From contig JAGHAW010000022.1 of assembly GCA_021161305.1 (NCBI GenBank), positions 1 to 5,239 of the forward strand: a stretch of DNA of 5,239 bases, in the 5' to 3' direction. Position numbers and translations under genes: made by a program. The DNA is from Sulfurimonas sp. Lineage in GTDB: Bacteria > Campylobacterota > Campylobacteria > Campylobacterales > Sulfurimonadaceae. Below are positions 1 through 5,239 of the stretch, in pieces. The notes under the pieces were generated by a model. It was not told the origin of the DNA and ran no database searches. It saw nothing but the letters and a program-made list of their open reading frames with translations. Every line of letters begins with the position of its first letter. Positions within the stretch are counted from its first letter, which is position 1.

Positions 1-615
1 TTAGGTATAAAAAATTCAGAGTATCAATGGATAGCTTTTTTAGATTCTGATGATGAGTGGCATAGAGAAAAACTGGCGTTACAAGTAGAGTTTCATAAAA
101 AGAATCCTGATATCTTAATGAGTTATACAGATGAGAGGTGGATTCGAGACGGTGTTGAGGTTAAAGTGCCTAAAAAATATCAAAAGTTTGGTGGAGATAT
201 TTTTGATAAGTCTCTTTCTCACTGTATTATCGCTCCATCTGCTGCGTTGATTCATAAGGAGATTCTGAATCAAGTTCAGAATGATGGATATATTTTTGAT
301 GAGAGTTTGGAAGTTTGTGAAGATTATGATTTGTGGCTTCGTGTGGCATATAAATATAACATCGGTTTGTGTGACAAAAAGCTTATAACTAAATATGCTG
401 GGCATGAAGACCAACTTAGTTTTAAGCATTGGGGTATGGATAGATTTCGTGTGAAAGCTTTAGAAAAGTTAGTTGAAACAGAGAAAAAAGAGATGGTAGT
501 AGAGAGTTTGTTGAAAAAATACAGAGTGCTACTTAAAGGTGCTGTAAAGTATGATAAAATATCGGAGATTAAAGAGTATGAGGAGAAGATAAAAATTTAT
601 GAATCACTTAACTAA
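1..615 (+). CDS. Family 2 glycosyltransferase, 5'-truncated by window edge
   Basis: This is the C-terminal 204 residues of a GT-A fold, family 2 glycosyltransferase, which transfers a sugar from a nucleotide-sugar donor on the cytoplasmic side. Reading frame 1 is open from the first base, and the residues before the first ATG (position 118) are already typical of the family: WIAFLDSDDEW at fragment residues 10-20 holds the metal/nucleotide-binding DxD (D15-S-D17). So 118 is an internal Met and the true start lies upstream. CEDYDLWLR (residues 106-114) is the usual ED motif carrying the presumed catalytic base, and GHEDQLSFKHWGMDRFR follows. The tail is charged and probably helical. The stop overlaps the next gene, pglB, by 17 bases, which suggests a role in the same glycan pathway. 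Donor and acceptor cannot be read from the sequence. The segment at residues 87-95 (EILNQVQND) is atypical for the family and coincides with a palindrome. The family is certain; the specific role is unknown. Confidence 0.
   Translation, partial: LGIKNSEYQWIAFLDSDDEWHREKLALQVEFHKKNPDILMSYTDERWIRDGVEVKVPKKYQKFGGDIFDKSLSHCIIAPSAALIHKEILNQVQNDGYIFDESLEVCEDYDLWLRVAYKYNIGLCDKKLITKYAGHEDQLSFKHWGMDRFRVKALEKLVETEKKEMVVESLLKKYRVLLKGAVKYDKISEIKEYEEKIKIYESLN
261..283. repeat. Short palindromic repeat lying in frame inside the glycosyltransferase gene
   Basis: A perfect inverted repeat has arms ATTCTGAA (262-269) and TTCAGAAT (275-282) separated by the 5-base loop TCAAG. It is read through in frame as part of EILNQVQND. 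From memory, near-identical palindromes are common dispersed intergenic repeats in many bacterial genomes and are often seen mistranslated as similar peptides. That identification is recollection, not a search. It sits where related glycosyltransferases usually have a shorter link of the type LFDEVGYFDE before the ED motif, so an in-frame insertion or overwriting is plausible. The hairpin itself is seen directly; its identity as a dispersed element is inferred. Confidence 0.
581..588 (+). promoter_or_regulatory. Ribosome binding site of pglB, inside the upstream gene
   Basis: AGGAGAAG is the strongest Shine-Dalgarno-like string near the pglB start. It lies 10 bases before the ATG at 599 and inside the last codons of the glycosyltransferase gene. 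Together with the 17-base overlap, it supports ATG 599 as the start and suggests translational coupling. Confidence 0.
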
Positions 616-2731
616 AGAGACAAAATTAACCATTTTATATATATTAGTTGCCTTTACTTTTTCAGTTCTTATGAGAATGATTTGGGTTTACCAGTTTGCT
701 GACTATGAAGCTTTTAAATATGCTGGGCAGTTTATGATAAATACCAATGATGGTTACTATTGGGCAGAGGGTGCTAGAGATTTACTTAGTGGAGTTACTC
801 AAGAAAATGATGGCTCACCAATAACTACGGCAGCTTCACAACTAACTGCTTTTTTTACTTTGATTTTGCCATTTCCTTTTGAGACTATTATTTTATATAT
901 GCCGGTTTTTTTAAGTTCACTTGTGGTTGTACCTATTATTTTAATTGCCAAAGATTTGAAAAATTTGGATATGGGTTTAATCGCGGCACTTTTGGCTTCT
1001 ATTGCGTGGAGTTACTATAATCGTACAATGATTGGGTACTACGATACCGATATGTTAAATATTGTGCTTCCAATGTTTCTGCTTTGGTCTATCATCTGGG
1101 CTATTGACACTAAAAAAGATATATTTTTACTTATTGTAGCACTTGATATTTTGGTATATAGATGGTGGTATCCTCAAAGTTATGCTCTTGAATTTTCCTT
1201 TTTTGGTCTGATACTTTTTTACACTATGATATGGGATAGAAAAAATCCTTACAACTATAAACTTCTAGCTATTATGCTGTTTGCTATGATTAGCGTTGAT
1301 GGATTTATCAGATTTCCACTAGTTTTAGTTGCCTTTTATATGTTTAGACAAGACAAATTTCAAAAATATATATATCATATTTTAGTTGTTTCAATTGTTC
1401 TGTTTTTAGCAACAGGTGGATTTAATCCTATATGGAATAGGTTGAAACTGTATGTTTTTACGGATGTTATAAGTGCTAGCAAAGATGGTCTGAATTTACA
1501 TTTTTATAGTGTAATGCAGACAGTTAGAGAAGCCGGGCATATTCCTTTTGAGACTTTTGCTAATCGTATAAGTGGACATACTGTTACATTTATTTTATCT
1601 GTTTTAGGGTATATGTATTTGGTTTATAGACATAAAATCATGCTTCTTGCTCTTCCTTTGGTGGGGCTTGGTTTTTTAGCTAGTGTTGGTGGACTTAGAT
1701 TTACTATCTATGCTGTTCCTATTTTGGCTTTGGGTGTGGCTTTTTTGATTACGGAATTGACTGGATATATTACAGATAAAAAAAGTGTTAAGCTTTTTGC
1801 TTATATTGTTTTAACCTTAGCTGTTCTCTATCCAAATATTAAACATATAGAATCTTATAAAGTTCCAACTGTTTTTAACGCAGATGAGGTAAAAATTTTA
1901 GATATATTGAAGTCTAAGGTTGATAGGGAAGACTATGTAGTATCGTGGTGGGATTATGGTTATCCTATAAGATATCACTCTGATGTAAAAACACTTATAG
2001 ATGGTGGAAAACATGGTGGAAGTGTAAATTTTCCAGTTAGTTTTATGCTGACACAGTCAAGTGATGAAGCTGCAAAAATGGCAAGACTTGATGTAGAGTT
2101 TACAGAAAGAGCTTTTAAAATTTATGAAAATAATATAGAACTTAATGAATCTCAAAAAGTCAAAGTTTTTACAAATATAGAAGAGATGACCGAAGAGTAT
2201 GGTTTGAGTGATACAAATGATTTTTTATTATCACTGCAAACTGATATTGAGTTGCCTCAAAAAACAAGAGATGTTTATTTTTACTTGCCTTATAGGATGA
2301 TAAATATATATCCGACAGTAGTGAAATTTTCAAATCTAGATTTAATGACAGGTGAGATGAAAGCAGCACCATTTTACTTTGTAAGTAGAAATTTCAAAGA
2401 GTCAAAAGAGCGTATAGATTTAGGAAGTGGTATAGCTTTAAATAAACTTGAGCAAACTCTAACTATAGGTAAGAAAAAAGTACCCATAAGAAGAGTTGTG
2501 CAAACCTATTATGACAAAAATAATCAACTTCAAAAACATGTTCAACTTGCAGATTTTAGTGCATCGCTCAGCGTGATATATATGTCAGCATATAGAAGTT
2601 TTTTAGTTGTTGATGAGTCTACATATAACTCTTTGTATGTTCAACTTATGATTTTAGAAGAGTATGATAAATCACTTTTTGAGAAAGTTGTATCAAACCC
2701 ACATGCCAAGGTCTATAAACTTAAGATATAA
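599..2731 (+). CDS. pglB: PglB-type oligosaccharyltransferase (STT3 family), protein N-glycosylation
   Basis: This single-subunit oligosaccharyltransferase of the inner membrane moves a glycan en bloc from a polyprenyl-diphosphate carrier to Asn in periplasmic proteins. At 710 residues it matches Campylobacter PglB in length and layout: about 13 hydrophobic segments up to roughly residue 412, then a periplasmic C-terminal domain. The key residues are present: first acidic motif TND with D51; YYDTDM with D149 and D151 (metal and acceptor binding); TVRE at 308-311 (the TIxE-type loop, E311); R323, equivalent to the C. lari Arg331 that reads the -2 acidic residue; R367 in GLRFTIYAVP; the hallmark WWDYG at 450-454; and MINI at 567-570, matching the MxxI motif. 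The start is favoured by the N-terminal match to Campylobacter homologs and by an SD-like string. It overlaps the glycosyltransferase gene and precedes galU by 24 bases. The protein carries its own acceptor sequon at residues 514-518. The assignment is very secure; the glycan transferred is unknown. Confidence 0.
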   Translation: MNHLTKETKLTILYILVAFTFSVLMRMIWVYQFADYEAFKYAGQFMINTNDGYYWAEGARDLLSGVTQENDGSPITTAASQLTAFFTLILPFPFETIILYMPVFLSSLVVVPIILIAKDLKNLDMGLIAALLASIAWSYYNRTMIGYYDTDMLNIVLPMFLLWSIIWAIDTKKDIFLLIVALDILVYRWWYPQSYALEFSFFGLILFYTMIWDRKNPYNYKLLAIMLFAMISVDGFIRFPLVLVAFYMFRQDKFQKYIYHILVVSIVLFLATGGFNPIWNRLKLYVFTDVISASKDGLNLHFYSVMQTVREAGHIPFETFANRISGHTVTFILSVLGYMYLVYRHKIMLLALPLVGLGFLASVGGLRFTIYAVPILALGVAFLITELTGYITDKKSVKLFAYIVLTLAVLYPNIKHIESYKVPTVFNADEVKILDILKSKVDREDYVVSWWDYGYPIRYHSDVKTLIDGGKHGGSVNFPVSFMLTQSSDEAAKMARLDVEFTERAFKIYENNIELNESQKVKVFTNIEEMTEEYGLSDTNDFLLSLQTDIELPQKTRDVYFYLPYRMINIYPTVVKFSNLDLMTGEMKAAPFYFVSRNFKESKERIDLGSGIALNKLEQTLTIGKKKVPIRRVVQTYYDKNNQLQKHVQLADFSASLSVIYMSAYRSFLVVDESTYNSLYVQLMILEEYDKSLFEKVVSNPHAKVYKLKI
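2138..2152 (+). other. Bacterial N-glycosylation sequon within PglB (E-L-N-E-S)
   Basis: Residues 514-518 of the oligosaccharyltransferase read E-L-N516-E-S and fit the bacterial acceptor rule D/E-x-N-x-S/T with no proline. The site lies in the periplasmic C-terminal domain, so it is in the right compartment. Campylobacter PglB proteins are known to carry glycosylated sequons in this part of the protein, so self-glycosylation is plausible here. Occupancy is inferred. Confidence 0.
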
Positions 2732-2737
2732 TAATAA

Positions 2738-2743
2738 AAAAGG
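2738..2743 (+). promoter_or_regulatory. Probable ribosome binding site of galU
   Basis: AAAAGG lies in the 24-base gap between pglB and galU, 12 bases before the ATG at 2756. It is a modest Shine-Dalgarno match with a slightly long spacing. It is the only purine-rich G-containing string in the gap. The gap has no hairpin that could act as a terminator. Confidence 0.
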
Positions 2744-2755
2744 TAATAAATTAAT

Positions 2756-3586
2756 ATGAATAAGCAGATAATAAAATGTCTCTTTCCGGCGGCAGGATAT
2801 GGAACAAGATTTTTACCAGCTACAAAAGCAATTCCAAAAGAGATGTTACCAGTTTTAACTAAACCACTTCTTCAGTATGGTGTGGAAGAAGCGATGAGTG
2901 CTGGGATTAGCACTATGGCTATAGTAACAGGTCGTGGTAAAAGAGCGATTGAAGATCATTTTGATAGATCTTATGAACTTGAACATCAGATAGATGGAAC
3001 TTCAAAAGAGCCTTTGATGAGTGGGATTAGAAGCATTATTTATGATTGCACTTTCTCTTACACGAGACAGGTTGAGATGAAAGGTTTAGGACATGCGATT
3101 TTAACCGGTGAAACACTTATCGGCAATGAGCCATTTGCAGTGATTTTAGCAGATGATTTGTGTGACAATGACGGTGAAGCAGTTTTAACTCAGATGATAA
3201 AATTATATGAAAAGTATCAATGCTCAATAGTGGCTGTAGAAGAGATTCCGATGCAAGATACAAATAAGTATGGTGTGATTGCAGGCAAAGAGATAGAAGA
3301 TGGGATTGTAAAAGTTTCAAATATGGTAGAAAAACCAGATCCAAAAGATGCTCCATCAAATCTAGCTATCATTGGAAGATATATATTGACACCAGATATT
3401 TTTGATATTCTTAAAGATACTAAAGCTGGAAAAGGTGGAGAGATTCAGATAACAGATGCACTGCTAACTCAAGCTAAACAAGGAAAAGTTATAGCTTATA
3501 AGTTTAAAGGAAAAAGATTTGATTGTGGTTCAGTTGATGGATTTGTGGAGGCTACTAACTATTTTTATGAGAAAAAAATAAATTAA
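2756..3586 (+). CDS. galU: UTP-glucose-1-phosphate uridylyltransferase
   Basis: This cytoplasmic enzyme makes UDP-glucose and diphosphate from UTP and glucose 1-phosphate, supplying the donor for surface polysaccharides and other UDP-sugars. The 276 residues match the usual bacterial GalU length. The N-terminal nucleotide-binding signature PAAGYGTRFLPATKAIPKEM (residues 11-30) is textbook for the family and sits at the expected distance from this start. LADDL (131-135) holds the metal-binding Asp. MVEKP (190-194), GRYIL (207-211), GGEIQITDAL (227-236) and FDCGSVDGF (255-263) follow in the normal order. These motifs favour GalU over glucose-1-phosphate thymidylyltransferase (RmlA), which has a different signature. 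It follows pglB by 24 bases and is followed by the ligase gene after one base. The linkage to pgi two genes down recalls Campylobacter, where, from memory, galU and pgi are neighbours. The product is therefore likely to feed glycan synthesis. Nothing in the gene looks damaged. Confidence 0.
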   Translation: MNKQIIKCLFPAAGYGTRFLPATKAIPKEMLPVLTKPLLQYGVEEAMSAGISTMAIVTGRGKRAIEDHFDRSYELEHQIDGTSKEPLMSGIRSIIYDCTFSYTRQVEMKGLGHAILTGETLIGNEPFAVILADDLCDNDGEAVLTQMIKLYEKYQCSIVAVEEIPMQDTNKYGVIAGKEIEDGIVKVSNMVEKPDPKDAPSNLAIIGRYILTPDIFDILKDTKAGKGGEIQITDALLTQAKQGKVIAYKFKGKRFDCGSVDGFVEATNYFYEKKIN

Positions 3587-3587
3587 T

Positions 3588-3635
3588 ATGAAGTTTTTTA
3601 TACTACTTGTTATATCTATATCTTTATTTGCAGGT
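3588..3635 (+). other. Signal peptide of the DNA ligase
   Basis: The first 16 residues are M-K followed by an unbroken hydrophobic run (FFILLVISISLFAG) and then the polar mature start KPDLF. There is one positive charge at the N-terminus, a hydrophobic core of about 12 residues and small residues A15/G16 at the probable cleavage site. No Cys is present, so it is not a lipoprotein signal. The cleavage position is approximate. Confidence 0.
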
Positions 3636-4379
3636 AAACCAGATTTATTTTTACTGAATAAATATTCTGATGATATAAATGTAACCGGTTGGTATATGAG
3701 TGAAAAACTTGATGGTATTAGAGCTTATTGGGATGGAAAAAAGCTTATTTCTCGTTCTGGAAAAGTTTTAAGAACTCCAAATTTTTTTATTAAAGATTTT
3801 CCAAAGTATGAGTTAGATGGTGAATTGTGGAGTAAAAGAGAAGATTTTTCAAATATTGTATCCATAGTCAACAAAAAAAATCCACATGCCAAGTGGAGTA
3901 AACTAACTTATAATATTTTTGAAGTTCCACATGCCAAAGGCAATTTACTGCAAAGACTAAAAAGAGTAAAAGAAACCAGATATATCAAAGTGATAAAACA
4001 GATAAAAGTAAAAGATAAAAAACATTTAAAAGAGTTTCAAGAATCTGTAGAAAGCAAAGGTGGAGAGGGTGTTGTAGTTCGAGATGGGAGTTTATTATAC
4101 TACACAGGCAGAAATAATAACGCCTTAAAAGTAAAAAGTTTTATAGATGAAGAGTGTGAAGTGGTTGGATATAATGAAGGCAGAGGAAAATACGAGGGTA
4201 TGATAGGTTCACTCTCTTGCAGACTGAAAAATCTTAAAGTTATAAAAATAGGAAGTGGTTTAAATGATTATCAAAGAGCCATGCCACCAAAAATAGGTGC
4301 TATAATAACATTTAAGTATTATGGTTTAACGACAAAGGGGAATCCTCGGTTTCCGATATTTTTAAGAGTTAGAGAATAG
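3588..4379 (+). CDS. Minimal ATP-dependent DNA ligase with signal peptide (Lig E-like)
   Basis: This enzyme seals nicks in duplex DNA through a ligase-AMP intermediate. The 263 residues comprise a signal peptide, an adenylation domain and an OB-fold domain, with no other modules. This is the layout of the small Lig E-type ligases known from Haemophilus, Neisseria and Campylobacter. Motif I is EKLDGIR with K40 as the adenylated lysine; motif Ia is SRSGK (55-59); motif III is ELDGELW (75-81); IIIa is YNIFEVP (108-114); motif IV is GGEGVVVR (158-165); motif V is LKVKSF (180-185). The OB-fold runs from about 188 to the RFPIFLRVR end. Residues 1-16 are a hydrophobic leader with likely cleavage near A15/G16, so the mature enzyme is probably periplasmic, perhaps acting on incoming or extracellular DNA. 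The start lies one base after the galU stop with only a weak SD, so translation is probably coupled. A sequon lies at residues 29-33. The replicative NAD-dependent ligase should be encoded elsewhere. Confidence 0.
   Translation: MKFFILLVISISLFAGKPDLFLLNKYSDDINVTGWYMSEKLDGIRAYWDGKKLISRSGKVLRTPNFFIKDFPKYELDGELWSKREDFSNIVSIVNKKNPHAKWSKLTYNIFEVPHAKGNLLQRLKRVKETRYIKVIKQIKVKDKKHLKEFQESVESKGGEGVVVRDGSLLYYTGRNNNALKVKSFIDEECEVVGYNEGRGKYEGMIGSLSCRLKNLKVIKIGSGLNDYQRAMPPKIGAIITFKYYGLTTKGNPRFPIFLRVRE
3672..3686 (+). other. Bacterial N-glycosylation sequon in the periplasmic ligase (D-I-N-V-T)
   Basis: Residues 29-33 of the ligase read D-I-N31-V-T, a perfect D/E-x-N-x-S/T acceptor site without proline. 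It lies about 14 residues after the probable signal cleavage site and 9 before the catalytic K40. It is the only such match I found in this protein. The gene is in the same operon as the oligosaccharyltransferase that would modify it. Actual glycosylation is inferred. Confidence 0.
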
Positions 4380-4383
4380 GAAA
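4378..4383 (+). promoter_or_regulatory. Ribosome binding site of pgi overlapping the ligase stop codon
   Basis: AGGAAA starts within the TAG stop of the ligase gene (4377-4379). Its AGGA core ends 9 bases before the ATG at 4391. It fixes the pgi start and suggests that ribosomes finishing the ligase can reinitiate on pgi. Confidence 0.
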
Positions 4384-4390
4384 AAGTGAT

Positions 4391-5239
4391 ATGAACTACC
4401 AACACAATTTTAACCCAACTATATCAGATGAAGATGTTTTTAGTGAGATTGTAAAAGAGAAAGAATATGTAGGTTACTATAATCTGGTTCATCAGGATAC
4501 TACAGCTTTTAAAGAGTATGCTAGAGCTGTAAAGCAGAAAAATATTGTAGTTATAGGGATAGGTGGGAGTACACTTGGAACTTACGCTATTTATAAGTTT
4601 TTAAAACACTCAAAAAATCTTTCTAAACAACTCTACTTTTTAGAGACAACAGACCCCATAGATATAAAGTCAAAAGTAGAAGCTATAGATTTAGAAGATA
4701 CGCTATTTATAGTTATCTCAAAATCTGGAACGACGATAGAAACTGTTTCTATTTTTAAGTATATCAACTCTTTAGTGAAGTGTGATAAAAACAATACTTT
4801 AGTGGTAACTGAGTATGATTCAAAACTTAATACCTACGCAAAAGTAAATGAAATACAATCATTTGAGATTCCAAAAGATGTAGGTGGTAGATTTTCAGTT
4901 TTTAGTGCTGTGGGTCTTTTGCCACTAGCTATAGTTGGTATAGATATAGATGAATTACTTATTGGTGCTAAAGAGGTGTATGATTCGTTTTTTAAGCAGG
5001 AAGAATATTATTTAAGATTTCTTAAAAAAGCCAGATTCTTCACTGAATATAAAAATAAATTTAACATAAATGTAGTTTTTTCATACTCCTCAAGACTTGA
5101 GGGTTTTAACAAATGGTACATTCAATTATGGGGAGAGAGTTTGGGAAAGATAGATATAAACAGCACAAACCAAGGTTTAACTCCCATAGGAATCATTGGA
5201 CCCATAGATCAACATTCATTTTTACAGCTAATAGTTGAA
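4391..5239 (+). CDS. pgi: Glucose-6-phosphate isomerase, 3'-truncated by window edge
   Basis: This cytoplasmic enzyme interconverts glucose 6-phosphate and fructose 6-phosphate, linking glycolysis/gluconeogenesis to nucleotide-sugar supply. The frame is open from ATG 4391 to the last base, giving 283 complete codons. Campylobacter Pgi is about 400 residues, so roughly 70% is present. Visible motifs are GIGGSTLG (56-63), the phosphate-binding loop SKSGTTIET (110-118), the family signature DVGGRFSVFSAVG (163-175), WGESLGK (247-253) with the catalytic Glu249, and QHSFLQL (274-280) with His275. The short form, with the GIGGS motif already at residue 56, indicates the compact Pgi typical of Campylobacterota rather than the approximately 550-residue E. 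coli type. The start is supported by a good SD 9 bases upstream and 11-base spacing from the ligase stop. Together with galU it brackets the ligase gene. The missing C-terminal part, including the conserved lysine, lies beyond the window. Confidence 0.
   Translation, partial: MNYQHNFNPTISDEDVFSEIVKEKEYVGYYNLVHQDTTAFKEYARAVKQKNIVVIGIGGSTLGTYAIYKFLKHSKNLSKQLYFLETTDPIDIKSKVEAIDLEDTLFIVISKSGTTIETVSIFKYINSLVKCDKNNTLVVTEYDSKLNTYAKVNEIQSFEIPKDVGGRFSVFSAVGLLPLAIVGIDIDELLIGAKEVYDSFFKQEEYYLRFLKKARFFTEYKNKFNINVVFSYSSRLEGFNKWYIQLWGESLGKIDINSTNQGLTPIGIIGPIDQHSFLQLIVE

Noticed and set aside
118..120. ATG that could be taken as the start of the first gene
   Set aside because: The same frame is open back to base 1 and encodes the conserved WIAFLDSDDEW motif upstream, so this Met is internal to a truncated gene.
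115..429. Reverse-strand open frame of 104 codons
   Set aside because: It lies antisense to the well-supported glycosyltransferase, has low-complexity composition and no recognisable domain or SD.
390..729. 15-base direct repeat TAAATATGCTGGGCA at 390-404 and 715-729
   Set aside because: Both copies encode KYAG in different proteins, with no flanking similarity, duplication or recombination mark; probably coincidence.
2169..2372. Reverse-strand open frame of 67 codons
   Set aside because: It is entirely antisense to the conserved periplasmic domain of pglB, with no motif or start signal.
2732..2755. Gap between pglB and galU as a site for a terminator or promoter
   Set aside because: It is only 24 A/T-rich bases with no inverted repeat and no recognisable promoter elements; read-through is more likely.
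3117..3359. Reverse-strand open frame of 80 codons
   Set aside because: It is antisense to conserved galU sequence and rich in Leu/His/Ser, as expected of a shadow frame.
3873..3880. A8 homopolymer in the ligase gene as a possible phase-variation tract
   Set aside because: Runs of A this long are common in AT-rich genomes, the frame is intact, and known Campylobacterota phase-variable tracts are mostly longer G/C runs.
3881..3894. Small hairpin formed by TCCAC and GTGGA
   Set aside because: A 5-base stem within conserved coding sequence, with no U-run and no regulatory context, is within chance.

Overview
The window is an AT-rich, fully coding stretch from what looks like a member of the Campylobacterota (epsilonproteobacteria), probably a free-living relative such as a Sulfurimonas-like organism. 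This placement rests on three things: a PglB-type single-subunit oligosaccharyltransferase that follows the Campylobacter PglB sequence along its whole length, a short (about 275-residue) GalU followed closely by a Pgi of the Campylobacter type, and codon use dominated by AGA, ATA and A/T-ending codons. The genus is an inference; no rRNA or other marker is present.

All five genes lie on the + strand, with junctions of a 17-base overlap, then 24, 1 and 11 bases. They are: (1) positions 1-615, the C-terminal part of a family 2 glycosyltransferase, cut by the window start; (2) 599-2731, the oligosaccharyltransferase pglB; (3) 2756-3586, galU, UTP-glucose-1-phosphate uridylyltransferase; (4) 3588-4379, a minimal ATP-dependent DNA ligase with a signal peptide; (5) 4391-5239, the first 283 codons of pgi, glucose-6-phosphate isomerase, cut by the window end. 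No promoter or terminator is visible between them and no gap exceeds 24 bases, so they probably form one transcription unit that continues on both sides.

Four of the five genes make a coherent set. Pgi and GalU link central hexose phosphates to UDP-glucose, the glycosyltransferase would help build a surface or lipid-linked glycan, and PglB transfers a lipid-linked oligosaccharide to asparagine in periplasmic proteins. The ligase is the odd member: its predicted periplasmic location fits the compartment of PglB but not the chemistry of the operon. It carries a perfect bacterial N-glycosylation sequon just after its signal peptide.

The most notable structure that the genes do not explain is a perfect 8-base inverted repeat inside the glycosyltransferase gene. 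It resembles a dispersed short palindromic repeat inserted in frame into coding sequence. There is no rRNA, tRNA, CRISPR array, insertion sequence or unexplained gene-free region.
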